DNA of 35,454 nt. Origin: Clostridiales bacterium (GTDB lineage Bacteria > Bacillota > Clostridia > TANB77 > CAG-508). Numbering within the stretch: the stretch's first letter is position 1; every line of letters starts with the position of its first letter. The notes under the pieces are model-generated. The model was not told the DNA's origin. It did not search any database and saw only the letters and a program-made list of their open reading frames with translations. Location of the stretch: assembly GCA_019419955.1 (NCBI GenBank), contig JAHZIB010000015.1, positions 1 through 35,454 on the forward strand. Direction: 5' to 3'. Both the position numbers and the translations under genes were made by a program. Positions 1 through 8,044 of the stretch are shown here, piece by piece.

Positions 1-78
1 AATATATAATTTCATAAAAGGTAAAATCGATTTACACAAAAATATTTACATTCTCGAAAAAGTAAAATATAAAATTTT

Positions 79-103
79 AAAGCCCTCTATTGCAGAGGGT
101 TTT
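79..103. terminator. Hairpin, probable terminator of an upstream gene
   Basis: The arms CCCTCT (83-88) and AGAGGG (94-99) pair around a 5-base loop. The stem extends outward through G-T and A-T pairs, so it is flanked by A residues on the left and T residues on the right and could work in both directions. It overlaps the promoter of the following helicase gene: the -35 box lies in the loop and right arm. No gene is visible in bases 1-78. Confidence 0.55.
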
Positions 104-118
104 AAAACGTGGTATAAT
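90..118 (+). promoter_or_regulatory. Sigma-A type promoter of the SNF2 helicase gene
   Basis: TTGCAG (90-95), a 17-bp spacer and TATAAT (113-118). TG at 110-111 gives an extended -10. A ribosome binding site AAGGGG lies at 141-146, ten bases before the ATG at 157. The -35 region sits inside a terminator-like hairpin. Confidence 0.7.
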
Positions 119-156
119 ATTAAACTAGAGTGTTATAGAGAAGGGGTTATCTTAAA

Positions 157-3114
157 ATGAATAAAAATGAGGAACAATACAAGGTTTTCAAACAAGTTGT
201 TAATGCATTTTATCATAAAGATACGGATAAGACAAAAGAGATAGGTATAACAGCAAAGAATTTAACTATAGAGCCTAAAATTATATATGAAACTTTTAAT
301 AAAACTATAAGAGCAGAGTTTAAAATAGGAGATGGGCAGCTATATAAAATAAAAAGCTTACCTGAATTTTTTGAAAAGATGTTGAATCATGAAGAATTCA
401 AGTATGGTTTAAAATTAGAATTTGTACATCGAAAAGAGGCGTTCAAGGAAGAAGTTTGGCCTCTTTTGGATTTTGTTTTAAAATATGCAGAGATTATAAA
501 ATATGCAAATGAGACAGTAGGTAGCTATGGGAAATATATGAGAACTTTGAGTAATGAGTATATAACCATTTCAAATACTGGTTTGGACGAATTATTTGAC
601 GTTCTTAAGGGACAGAAGGTTAATTTTAAAAGGGATTATCTTGATGAGGTTATTGAGTTTAAAGAGTATAATCCGAATATAGAATTCGAAATAAGTCAAG
701 AAGAAAATGGTGACTATGTTATAAAACCTAACATAGATGTGTTTGCATACGAAATTCTGCAAGGGACGAAACATATTTATATGCTTACAAAAAAAGCATT
801 ATATAGATGTGATGAGAAATTCAAAGAGGAGACTCTAAGACTTTTAAATATATATAGAGAAAACTATACAGATAAAATCAGATTAAAAAGAGAACAATTT
901 CCTAGTTTCTGCTCAATTATTTATCCAAGGCTAAAAGATGAGGTTTCTTTGAAAAAAATTGATGAAAAATTAATACAGAAATATGTTCCTCAAGAACTTT
1001 TTATTAAGTTGTATTTAGATTATGATAATGATAATCATATTATCGCAAATATTAAATTTGTTTATGGAGATACGGAGTTCAATCCATTAGATAAAAATGT
1101 AACAGAAATAAAGGTTGCAAGGGATATTATAAAAGAAAATGAATATTTGGATGTTTTCGTAAATACAGGTTTTATGTTTGACCAAGAAAAAAGTAGACTC
1201 ATTTTGGTTGATGAGGAGAAAATATATAACTTTTTATCTACAGAGATAGAAGAATATATGCGAAAATTTGAGGTTCTTGTAACAGATGAATTTAGGAAAA
1301 AAGAGATTGTGAAGCCTAAAGTTGGTACTGTTGGAATTAAGGTTGAAAATGACCTACTTAAAATTGATTTATCAGAAATGGACTTTGATGTAAATGAAAT
1401 AAAGGAAATTATGCAAAAGTATAATTTGAAGAAAAAATATCATAGACTAAAAGATGGAAACTTTCTATCTTTGGAAGAAAATGATACAATGGACTTTATA
1501 AATGGTCTAATAAATAATAATGAAATAGACTATTCTGAAATTCAGAGAGGAGAAGTGAAATTACCTATTTCGAGAAGTATGTATTTGGATAGAATTTTGC
1601 AAGATATTCATTCAAATATTAATAAGAGTGATGAATTTAAGAGAATAGTAAGGCAGGTTTCAAATAGAGAGTTTGAAGATGAAATAAAAGTACCAGAAGC
1701 TCTAAATGCATCACTTAGAAGTTATCAGATTACAGGTTTTCAATGGTTAAAAGTGTTGGATAGTTATAAGTTTGGAGGAATTCTTGCAGATGACATGGGT
1801 TTAGGAAAAACAATTCAGCTGTTAGCTATAGTTTTATCTTATTTGGAAGGCAATGATAATCCAAATCCTAGTATGGTTGTTTGTCCAAGCTCTCTTACAC
1901 TTAATTGGAAAAATGAAATTAGCAAATTTGCGCCTTCAATAAAAACTTTAGTAATTAGTGGAAATGCAGAAGAAAGAGAAAGGCAAATTAGAAGTGTAAG
2001 AAATTATAATATGGTAATTTCATCATATGATTTATTGAAAAGAGATATTGATATATATAAAGATATTAATTATGAATTCAAGTATATTATTGCTGATGAA
2101 GCACAATATATAAAGAACAACAATACTCAAAATGCAAAGGCTATAAAAGAAATTAATTCGGAGACGAGGTTTGCTCTTACAGGAACTCCAATTGAAAATT
2201 CGCTTTCTGAATTATGGTCGATTTTTGATTTCATTATGCCAGGGTATTTATTTAAATACAAAAAATTTAAAGAGCAATATGAAGTGCCAATTGTAAGGGA
2301 TAATGATTCTATGGCTTTAAGAAAACTACAAAATTTAATAGAGCCTTTTATTTTAAGAAGAACAAAAAAGCAGGTTTTGACTGAGCTTCCAGATAAAACA
2401 ATTACAGTAATAAATAATGAAATGCATGATCAGCAGTTAAATTTATATATGTCTTATTTGGCTAGAGCTAAAAGAGAAATATCGCAAGAGATTAGTGAAC
2501 AAGGTTTTGAGAAGAGCCAAATAAAAATTCTAGCGATATTAATGAGACTAAGGCAAATTTGCTGTCATCCATCTTTGTTTTTATCAAATTATGATGGAGA
2601 TAGTAGTAAATTAAATCAATGCATTGAGCTTTTGAAAGATGCTATTATGTCAGGACATAAAATTTTGTTATTTTCAAGTTATTCTAGTATGCTTGAAATA
2701 ATAGAGGATAATTTGAAAAAAGAAAAAATAAAATATTTTAAATTAACTGGACAAACACAGGTTGGTGATAGAATAAAACTTGTAGAAGAGTTTAATAATA
2801 ATCAGGAAATTAAAGTTTTTTTAATATCGTTAAAAGCAGGAGGGACAGGACTTAATTTAATTGGTGCAGATATGGTAATACATTATGACCCATGGTGGAA
2901 TTTATCTGCTGAGAATCAGGCTACAGATAGGACTTATAGAATTGGACAAAAGAAAAATGTACAGGTGTATAAATTGATAACAAAGGATTCAATTGAAGAA
3001 AGAATATACGAACTTCAGGAAAAGAAGGCTCAGCTTGCAAAAACAATGCTTTCTACAGAGGCAACTTTTATAAACAAGTTATCGGAAGAAGATTTATTAG
3101 CATTATTTGACTAA
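157..3114 (+). CDS. SNF2-family DEAD/DEAH-box helicase
   Basis: A 985-residue Swi2/Snf2-type ATPase, expected to translocate on double-stranded DNA or remodel protein-DNA complexes in the cytoplasm. The C-terminal half has the full motor: Walker A DMGLGKT (546-552), Walker B DEAQ (647-650), motif III LTGTPIENSLSELW, motif V SLKAGGTGLNL and motif VI QATDRTYRIGQ (921-931). The N-terminal ~500 residues resemble the bacterial SNF2 helicase-associated region. Many Firmicute relatives begin with a zinc-binding SWIM motif (CxC...CxH); I see none here, and the gene starts just behind its own promoter, so this looks like a naturally short form rather than a truncation. The family is clear. The cellular role of bacterial members is poorly known and cannot be read from the context. 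Confidence 0.93.
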   Translation: MNKNEEQYKVFKQVVNAFYHKDTDKTKEIGITAKNLTIEPKIIYETFNKTIRAEFKIGDGQLYKIKSLPEFFEKMLNHEEFKYGLKLEFVHRKEAFKEEVWPLLDFVLKYAEIIKYANETVGSYGKYMRTLSNEYITISNTGLDELFDVLKGQKVNFKRDYLDEVIEFKEYNPNIEFEISQEENGDYVIKPNIDVFAYEILQGTKHIYMLTKKALYRCDEKFKEETLRLLNIYRENYTDKIRLKREQFPSFCSIIYPRLKDEVSLKKIDEKLIQKYVPQELFIKLYLDYDNDNHIIANIKFVYGDTEFNPLDKNVTEIKVARDIIKENEYLDVFVNTGFMFDQEKSRLILVDEEKIYNFLSTEIEEYMRKFEVLVTDEFRKKEIVKPKVGTVGIKVENDLLKIDLSEMDFDVNEIKEIMQKYNLKKKYHRLKDGNFLSLEENDTMDFINGLINNNEIDYSEIQRGEVKLPISRSMYLDRILQDIHSNINKSDEFKRIVRQVSNREFEDEIKVPEALNASLRSYQITGFQWLKVLDSYKFGGILADDMGLGKTIQLLAIVLSYLEGNDNPNPSMVVCPSSLTLNWKNEISKFAPSIKTLVISGNAEERERQIRSVRNYNMVISSYDLLKRDIDIYKDINYEFKYIIADEAQYIKNNNTQNAKAIKEINSETRFALTGTPIENSLSELWSIFDFIMPGYLFKYKKFKEQYEVPIVRDNDSMALRKLQNLIEPFILRRTKKQVLTELPDKTITVINNEMHDQQLNLYMSYLARAKREISQEISEQGFEKSQIKILAILMRLRQICCHPSLFLSNYDGDSSKLNQCIELLKDAIMSGHKILLFSSYSSMLEIIEDNLKKEKIKYFKLTGQTQVGDRIKLVEEFNNNQEIKVFLISLKAGGTGLNLIGADMVIHYDPWWNLSAENQATDRTYRIGQKKNVQVYKLITKDSIEERIYELQEKKAQLAKTMLSTEATFINKLSEEDLLALFD

Positions 3115-3135
3115 ATTAAAAATATAGTGTAAAAT
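3107..3135 (+). promoter_or_regulatory. Sigma-A type promoter before the 153-residue gene
   Basis: TTGACT (3107-3112), 17-bp spacer, TAAAAT (3130-3135). The -35 box runs into the TAA stop codon of the helicase gene (3112-3114), so the next gene can be transcribed independently although it follows closely. Confidence 0.65.
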
Positions 3136-3178
3136 AAAACATACAACATTGTTGTAAATTATATAGGAGGTAGATTTT

Positions 3179-3640
3179 ATGAATCTTCGGAAAAAGAGCT
3201 TAGTTCAGTACTATAATATTGATGAGGTGAAACTTGAAGCTTTATTTAAAAAGGAAAATGTAGCTATTAGGTATGATAAAGTTATGGGGGAAGAAAAAGT
3301 TAAGATAGAACTTAGCGTTTTTTTTAGTAAGATTGAAGAAGCCGTTGAAGAAATTATTGAAGAGATTGGTGGCGATGATGAAATAAGAGAGATGACTTCA
3401 CCAACTTTTCTTAGTGAATATGTAAAACAAAATGTTCAAGCAAATGTTGTTGGTAGAGCGACTGAAAAGATTGTCTTTGATGGGGTACCTACCGAGAAAG
3501 CTGTTATAGATATTATCACAGTTGACTTCATGGTTGAAATTTTCCAAGCAATGAGAGAACGTTTAATAGAAGATATTCAAAAAATTGCGTTAGAAAAAAT
3601 GCTAGGTAAAGTTATGAAGAAATTATTACAAGAAGATTAA
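3179..3640 (+). CDS. Hypothetical protein, 153 residues, unrecognised
   Basis: I do not recognise this protein. It is preceded by a good ribosome binding site (TAGGAGGTAG) and its own promoter, and followed by a strong hairpin terminator, so it is probably a monocistronic real gene. There is no signal peptide or membrane segment. The first ~35 residues are basic. The middle (about 45-75) is very acidic, with runs such as EEAVEEIIEEIGGDDE. The C-terminal ~45 residues look like an amphipathic helix ending in lysines (KMLGKVMKKLLQED). A small soluble helical protein is the most that can be inferred. No nucleic-acid-binding or catalytic motif is visible. Confidence 0.75.
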   Translation: MNLRKKSLVQYYNIDEVKLEALFKKENVAIRYDKVMGEEKVKIELSVFFSKIEEAVEEIIEEIGGDDEIREMTSPTFLSEYVKQNVQANVVGRATEKIVFDGVPTEKAVIDIITVDFMVEIFQAMRERLIEDIQKIALEKMLGKVMKKLLQED

Positions 3641-3657
3641 TAAAATCTAAAGTCTAA

Positions 3658-3703
3658 AAAAGGCAAGTATCATAGAATTATTATTTTATAATACTTGCCT
3701 TTT
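3658..3703. terminator. Rho-independent terminator
   Basis: AGGCAAGTAT (3661-3670) pairs with ATACTTGCCT (3691-3700), extended by A residues on the left and T residues on the right (AAA/TTT). The 20-base loop is AT-rich. The T run is short (TTTTC), and the symmetry would allow function on both strands. Confidence 0.7.
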
Positions 3704-3813
3704 CTATACAACAAGATTAGGTGCCTTGGGTCGTCCGAGCAAGGCTAGGGCATGTATTTCACAGTTGCTCCAGAGATTGTTTTTGAAAAATACTTATATT
3801 ACCGTATAGAAAA
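3700..3813 (+). repeat. Structured dispersed repeat, copy 1
   Basis: This non-coding element shares an ~95-bp core (3700-3793) with an inverted copy at 18191-18289. The two share the exact 18-mer GCCTTGGGTCGTCCGAGC (here 3723-3740), CATGTATTTC and CAGAGA-type blocks. A hairpin GTATTTC (3754-3760) / GAAAAATAC (3785-3793) is kept in the other copy with different bases. This copy is also bounded by a 10-bp perfect inverted repeat, TTTTCTATAC (3700-3709) and GTATAGAAAA (3804-3813). No reading frame is supported inside. It could be a MITE-like element or a small structured RNA. Confidence 0.7.
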
Positions 3814-3854
3814 ATTTGTGATAACAATTTTAAATTTCCTATGAATGTGTGTGA

Positions 3855-3942
3855 TTAAAGAGAAAAGTGTATATGTTTATAATACATTTCTGGTATTTAT
3901 TTAGAAACAAAATATTGAAAATTACAAAAAATAATATATAAT
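3855..3942 (+). promoter_or_regulatory. Two candidate promoters before trmFO
   Basis: Upstream candidate: TTAAAG (3855-3860), 17 bp, TATAAT (3878-3883). Downstream candidate: TTGAAA (3915-3920), 16 bp, TATAAT (3937-3942). The region is very AT-rich, so chance matches are possible. The downstream one is better placed for the GGGGAGGA ribosome binding site before 3983. Apart from the repeat, I see nothing else in the 3704-3982 gap. Confidence 0.5.
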
Positions 3943-3982
3943 TATATAAAAATAAACGTTAAAAATTATTTGGGGAGGATAT

Positions 3983-5449
3983 ATGATAGGGTATATATCT
4001 ATAATAGGTGGAGGATTAGCTGGATGTGAAGCTGCTTATCAAATTGCTAAAAGGGGAATTAAAGTAAAGCTTTATGAAATGAAACCAGTTAAGTTTTCAC
4101 CAGCACATAGCAATAATAATCTAGCCGAAATCGTATGTAGTAATTCATTTAAATCAAATTTACATACCAATGCTTGTGGTCTTTTAAAGGAGGAACTAAG
4201 ATTGTTAGATTCCATTTTGATAAAGACAGCTGATGAAGTGGCTGTTCCAGCTGGGCAAGCATTGGCAGTAGACAGGGACAAGTTTGCAGAGACAATTACG
4301 AAAAAGATAAAAAGTTTAGAAAATGTGGAAATTATTAGAGAAGAGGTGGGGAAAACTGGAGAAAATATATCTAATAATTCAAAAAATGAGAAGATGATTT
4401 TTGAAGGTCAAAAAATAGAGCCTTCAATTTCTTTAAAGAAAATTGCTCAAAATGGTATTGTAATTGTTGCAACAGGTCCTCTTACTTCTGATGCACTTTC
4501 TAAGGAAATTATAGAATTGACTGGAAGTGAGGGGTTCCATTTTTATGATGCGGCGGCTCCTATTATTGAAAAGGAAAGCATAAATATGGATATTGCTTTT
4601 TGGGGAGACAGGTATAGCCAAGAAAGAGGAAAAGACGAAGATATACAATTGTGGAAGGAAAGAATGAGTAAGAACAGAGGAAAAAACTATATTAATCTTC
4701 CGATGAACAAAGAAGAGTATGAAAGATTCTGGAAAGAACTTGTAAACGCTGAAGTAGTGGAGTTACACAACTTTGAAAAAAGAGAAATTTTTGAGGGATG
4801 CATGCCTGTTGAAGTGATGGCAAAAAGGGGAATAGACACTTTGAGGTTTGGTCCTCTAAAACCCGTAGGTTTCACAGACCCACGAACAGGAAAAAGACCA
4901 TATGCCTTAGTTCAGCTAAGACAGGATAACTCTAAAGGAGAGTTATTTAATATGGTTGGATTTCAAACGAATTTAAAATTTGGAGAACAAAAAAGGATTT
5001 TTAAGTTAATACCAGGACTAGAAAATGCGGAGTTTACAAAATATGGAGTGATGCATAGAAATACTTTTATAAATTCACCTGAATTGTTGGATGAAACATA
5101 CAATTTAAAGAAGAATACAAATATATTTTTTGCAGGACAAATAACAGGAGTAGAGGGATATGTAGAGTCGATTGCATCAGGCTTAGTAGCTGGACTAAAT
5201 GCTGTACAAAAATATAATGGCATTAGTGAGAAAATTATTTTTCCAAGGGAGACAATGATCGGTGCACTAGCAAAATATATTTCAACAGAGAATAAAAACT
5301 TCCAACCAATGAATGCAAATTTTGGTATTTTACCAGAGCTACCAGAGAGAATAAAGGATAAAAAGTTGAAGTATGGAAAACTTGCTGATAGGGCTGTGGG
5401 TGAGATGGAAATGATTGTTAAGCATATTCTCTATAAAATATTAAATTAG
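3983..5449 (+). CDS. trmFO: Methylenetetrahydrofolate-tRNA-(uracil-5-)-methyltransferase TrmFO
   Basis: A folate- and FAD-dependent enzyme that makes 5-methyluridine at position 54 (T loop) of tRNAs. It opens with the dinucleotide-binding motif IGGGLAGCEAA (residues 8-18) and the GidA-like ARxG-type N-terminal fold. CSNSFKS contains C52, and EGCMPVE contains C273; both match the family's conserved cysteines. The block FGPLKPVGFTDPRTGKRPYA and the C-terminal FAGQITGVEGYVESIASGL are diagnostic. At 488 residues it is longer than the usual ~435-450. The extra length lies around residues 115-150, a hydrophilic N/K/E-rich loop with no counterpart I recognise. Start chosen from GGGGAGG before ATG 3983. 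Monocistronic by appearance. Confidence 0.97.
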   Translation: MIGYISIIGGGLAGCEAAYQIAKRGIKVKLYEMKPVKFSPAHSNNNLAEIVCSNSFKSNLHTNACGLLKEELRLLDSILIKTADEVAVPAGQALAVDRDKFAETITKKIKSLENVEIIREEVGKTGENISNNSKNEKMIFEGQKIEPSISLKKIAQNGIVIVATGPLTSDALSKEIIELTGSEGFHFYDAAAPIIEKESINMDIAFWGDRYSQERGKDEDIQLWKERMSKNRGKNYINLPMNKEEYERFWKELVNAEVVELHNFEKREIFEGCMPVEVMAKRGIDTLRFGPLKPVGFTDPRTGKRPYALVQLRQDNSKGELFNMVGFQTNLKFGEQKRIFKLIPGLENAEFTKYGVMHRNTFINSPELLDETYNLKKNTNIFFAGQITGVEGYVESIASGLVAGLNAVQKYNGISEKIIFPRETMIGALAKYISTENKNFQPMNANFGILPELPERIKDKKLKYGKLADRAVGEMEMIVKHILYKILN

Positions 5450-5491
5450 ACACTGTGCAGGTCTAGAAAATATTTTTCTACATAGTTATTA

Positions 5492-5520
5492 TTGACTTTT
5501 GAATAAAATATTGATACTAT
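5492..5520 (+). promoter_or_regulatory. Upstream promoter of the coiled-coil gene
   Basis: TTGACT (5492-5497), 17-bp spacer, TACTAT (5515-5520). It would give a 5' leader of about 140 bases. Confidence 0.55.
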
Positions 5521-5593
5521 TACTGTGAAGGTAGAAAGTTTAGAACTGAAGAATAAAATATAATATACAGAAAAACACTTGTAAACATAATGC

Positions 5594-5622
5594 TTGAAAA
5601 ATATAGAAAAATATGGTACAAT
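5594..5622 (+). promoter_or_regulatory. Proximal promoter of the coiled-coil gene
   Basis: TTGAAA (5594-5599), 17-bp spacer, TACAAT (5617-5622), with an extended -10 TGG at 5614-5616. The ribosome binding site AGGAGGAG lies before ATG 5670. Confidence 0.65.
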
Positions 5623-5669
5623 ATATAGTGTTTATGTGAACCAAATAAAAGTGTTTAGGAGGAGTATCT

Positions 5670-7472
5670 ATGGAAGAAAATAAGAATGATGTTTCAATCA
5701 AAGAAATGGAACTATTAGTTAAGGAGATTGGAAGTGGAATAATTGCATTAAGGGCTGACAGAACAGGTCTTAAACAAGAGCTTGATAAGTATAATGGAAG
5801 GATTTACGAAGAGGAAAGTAACGAAATAAAGAGTTTGAAGGCTGACTTAGAGCAAGTGGAACAAGAGATTGTTTTAAAGGAGAGTGAAATTGAAAGAATA
5901 CAGGATGTAGCAGTGGCTAAAAATGATATTGATAAAAAGTTGGATGAAATTAATGTATCTCAAGAGACAATATTAGGTAATTATGAAAGTACTAAAAAGC
6001 TATTGCTTGTACAGAGACAAGAACGAATGGCATCATTAATTTCCGAAACTGAGGATAGCTTGACTAGGCTATATAAAACAATGGAGCAACTTAATAATGA
6101 GCTTGAAAAATATAAAGCTAAGAATTTTGAGCAGGGTATAGAAGAATTAAATGGAGACTTAGAAAAGATTAAACCAGAAATAGAATTTACTCAGCAAAGA
6201 TTAAGCGATTTAAAGAGCGAAACATTTTTCTTAGATGGTGTTGATAATAAGTTAAGTCAATTGGAAAATGACTATAGGAATTCACTTAAAGATAATAATG
6301 AGATGAAACAGAGATTACTTAAAGAAAAACAAGCTCAGAATGATATAGCTGAAGAGCTAATGGATAAATACAATATTAGAGAAAGATATAAAAATGATCT
6401 TAGTAAAGAAGAAGATAATAGTATAGATAATTCAAATATGCCAGATTGGATGAAAGAGTTAGAAAAAGATGACTTAGAGGGAGGGAAAACAAACAATTCA
6501 ACAAAGAGTATTGAGACAAATACAGTACAGACTAATGAAGAAACAGTAGAATCAGGAGTTGCAGAAAATGGATCTTTAACTAAAGGAACCATAATTGTAC
6601 CGGAATCAAGAAAGCAAGAACCAGTGCAACAAAACGATTTAGAAGCTATTGAACCAGAAACAGAGATGGTAGAAGAACAAGTAAACAATGAAGTTCCTGA
6701 GAATATGCGTAATAGACTTAACTCAGTAAGGCTTACCTTTGAAAGTGGTTATCCAGAATATGAAGTTTCATATAATGATAAAAATGGAGTGCTTCAATTT
6801 GCGATAATATCTGATATCGAACCGCGTTATATGACCATGAAGGAGAAACAAGTATATAAGAAATCGATTGACCCTAACCATAGAAGAGATTTATTAGGAG
6901 TAGATGTTGGGATTATAGGTGCATTAAATGAGATAGATAAGCAAAATGGTGGTACAAGTTGGTTGGGTTATCAATATATAAATTATTTAAAAGATTTAAT
7001 CAGAAATGATAAAGAAAAGGATGAAAATGATATTGATATTATTTATGATTTAAGTAATATTAAAGATTCAGAGCTTTCATTAAGAGATAGATTAACAATA
7101 GGTAGAATAGCCGCAAAATCACAAAGATTAGGAACAGCTGAATACATACCAGCTCCAAATAAAATTAGAGATTTTTTTAGAGGCTTTAAGCAAAAGGAAC
7201 TTCCTGAAGGAAATTTCGAAAAAGTCGGAAATTATGCGATAGACGACCTTGGAGATGAAAAAGAATTTGATATGGATATATTTTTAAAACAGCAAGAACA
7301 AGCGAAGGGGGTTGCATTGACTAAAGAGGAAAAAGAAAACTTTATGGCTAGGTATAATGCAAATAAAGAAAAGATTTGGAAAGAGGAATTAAAGGTGGAT
7401 ACAGAAATTCTACCAAAGCAAGAACAAATACAAAATGGTGAACAAAAAGAAAGAGAAGAAGAAACTAGGTAG
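5670..7472 (+). CDS. Hypothetical coiled-coil protein, 600 residues, unrecognised
   Basis: I cannot assign a function. Three parts can be seen. Residues ~5-245 are dominated by long heptad-rich coiled coil (many E/K/L, e.g. LKADLEQVEQEIVLKESEIE). Residues ~245-345 are a low-complexity acidic/N/T/Q linker with a possible short motif MPDWMKELEKDDLE. Residues ~350-540 look like a globular domain rich in aromatic residues and glycines (FESGYPEYEVSYNDKNGVLQ, GGTSWLGYQYINYL). The tail is again charged. There is no signal peptide or membrane segment, so it is expected to be cytoplasmic. Two promoters precede it and a hairpin ends the unit just before rpsL. Its position upstream of the str-type ribosomal genes could suggest a link to translation, but that is speculation. 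Confidence 0.8.
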   Translation: MEENKNDVSIKEMELLVKEIGSGIIALRADRTGLKQELDKYNGRIYEEESNEIKSLKADLEQVEQEIVLKESEIERIQDVAVAKNDIDKKLDEINVSQETILGNYESTKKLLLVQRQERMASLISETEDSLTRLYKTMEQLNNELEKYKAKNFEQGIEELNGDLEKIKPEIEFTQQRLSDLKSETFFLDGVDNKLSQLENDYRNSLKDNNEMKQRLLKEKQAQNDIAEELMDKYNIRERYKNDLSKEEDNSIDNSNMPDWMKELEKDDLEGGKTNNSTKSIETNTVQTNEETVESGVAENGSLTKGTIIVPESRKQEPVQQNDLEAIEPETEMVEEQVNNEVPENMRNRLNSVRLTFESGYPEYEVSYNDKNGVLQFAIISDIEPRYMTMKEKQVYKKSIDPNHRRDLLGVDVGIIGALNEIDKQNGGTSWLGYQYINYLKDLIRNDKEKDENDIDIIYDLSNIKDSELSLRDRLTIGRIAAKSQRLGTAEYIPAPNKIRDFFRGFKQKELPEGNFEKVGNYAIDDLGDEKEFDMDIFLKQQEQAKGVALTKEEKENFMARYNANKEKIWKEELKVDTEILPKQEQIQNGEQKEREEETR

Positions 7473-7523
7473 AGGAAAAAACGAGGATATATTCAAAAAT
7501 TTCTAGAAAAATCAGTGTTTTCC

Positions 7524-7552
7524 TTGACTTAAAGAGATAAAAATGATAAAAT
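7524..7552 (+). promoter_or_regulatory. Promoter of rpsL
   Basis: TTGACT (7524-7529), 17-bp spacer, TAAAAT (7547-7552), extended -10 TGA at 7544-7546. The predicted start point (about 7559) lies inside the left arm of the hairpin at 7553-7589. Confidence 0.75.
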
Positions 7553-7589
7553 ATTACCGTTAGTATAAAATGTGTGTACTAGCGGTAAT
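7553..7589 (+). terminator. Hairpin between the coiled-coil gene and rpsL
   Basis: ATTACCGTTAGTA (7553-7565) pairs with TACTAGCGGTAAT (7577-7589) over 13 bp with one G-T pair and an 11-base loop, followed by TTTATAT. It can form fully only in transcripts arriving from upstream. RNA started at the rpsL promoter would lack about half of the left arm. It is therefore best read as a terminator for upstream readthrough that spares the rpsL message. A role as an rpsL leader structure is the alternative. Confidence 0.55.
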
Positions 7590-7619
7590 TTTATATATGA
7601 GAAAAGAGGTGAAATTTAA

Positions 7620-8033
7620 GTGCCAACAATTAATCAATTAGTTAGAAAAGGAAGAAAGAGTTCTACAACTAAATCTACAGCACCAGCATTACAACATGGA
7701 TATAATTCAAGAAACAAAAAGTTGACAAATAAGAGGTCTCCACAAAAAAGAGGTGTATGTACAGTTGTAAAAACAGTAACACCAAAGAAACCAAACTCAG
7801 CATTGAGAAAGGTAGCTAGGGTTAGACTTTCAAATGGATATGAAGTAACTTCATATATACCAGGTATAGGACACAACCTACAAGAACACAGTGTTGTTTT
7901 AATTAGAGGTGGTAGGGTAAAAGACCTTCCAGGTGTTAGGTATCACATTATTAGAGGTACATTAGATACTGCTGGCGTTAAAGATAGAATGCAGGGGAGA
8001 TCTAAGTATGGTGCCAAAAAACCAAAAAAATAG
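7620..8033 (+). CDS. rpsL: Ribosomal protein S12
   Basis: A small-subunit protein of the decoding centre, 137 residues as in other Firmicutes. The start is GTG at 7620, behind AAAGAGGTGAAA. The signature TPKKPNSALRKVARVRLSNG and the block GGRVKDLPGVRYH are intact. The lysines of TPKKPNS and GRVKDLPG, the sites where streptomycin-resistance changes usually arise, are in the wild-type state. It is the first gene of a str-type cluster, but here rpsG follows only after a 403-base spacer instead of the usual short gap. Confidence 0.98.
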   Translation: MPTINQLVRKGRKSSTTKSTAPALQHGYNSRNKKLTNKRSPQKRGVCTVVKTVTPKKPNSALRKVARVRLSNGYEVTSYIPGIGHNLQEHSVVLIRGGRVKDLPGVRYHIIRGTLDTAGVKDRMQGRSKYGAKKPKK

Positions 8034-8044
8034 TAAAATAAATG

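Noticed and set aside
6335..6688. Minus-strand open frame of 117 codons inside the coiled-coil gene
   Set aside because: Serine/leucine-rich antisense shadow of E/K-rich coding sequence, with no start signals.
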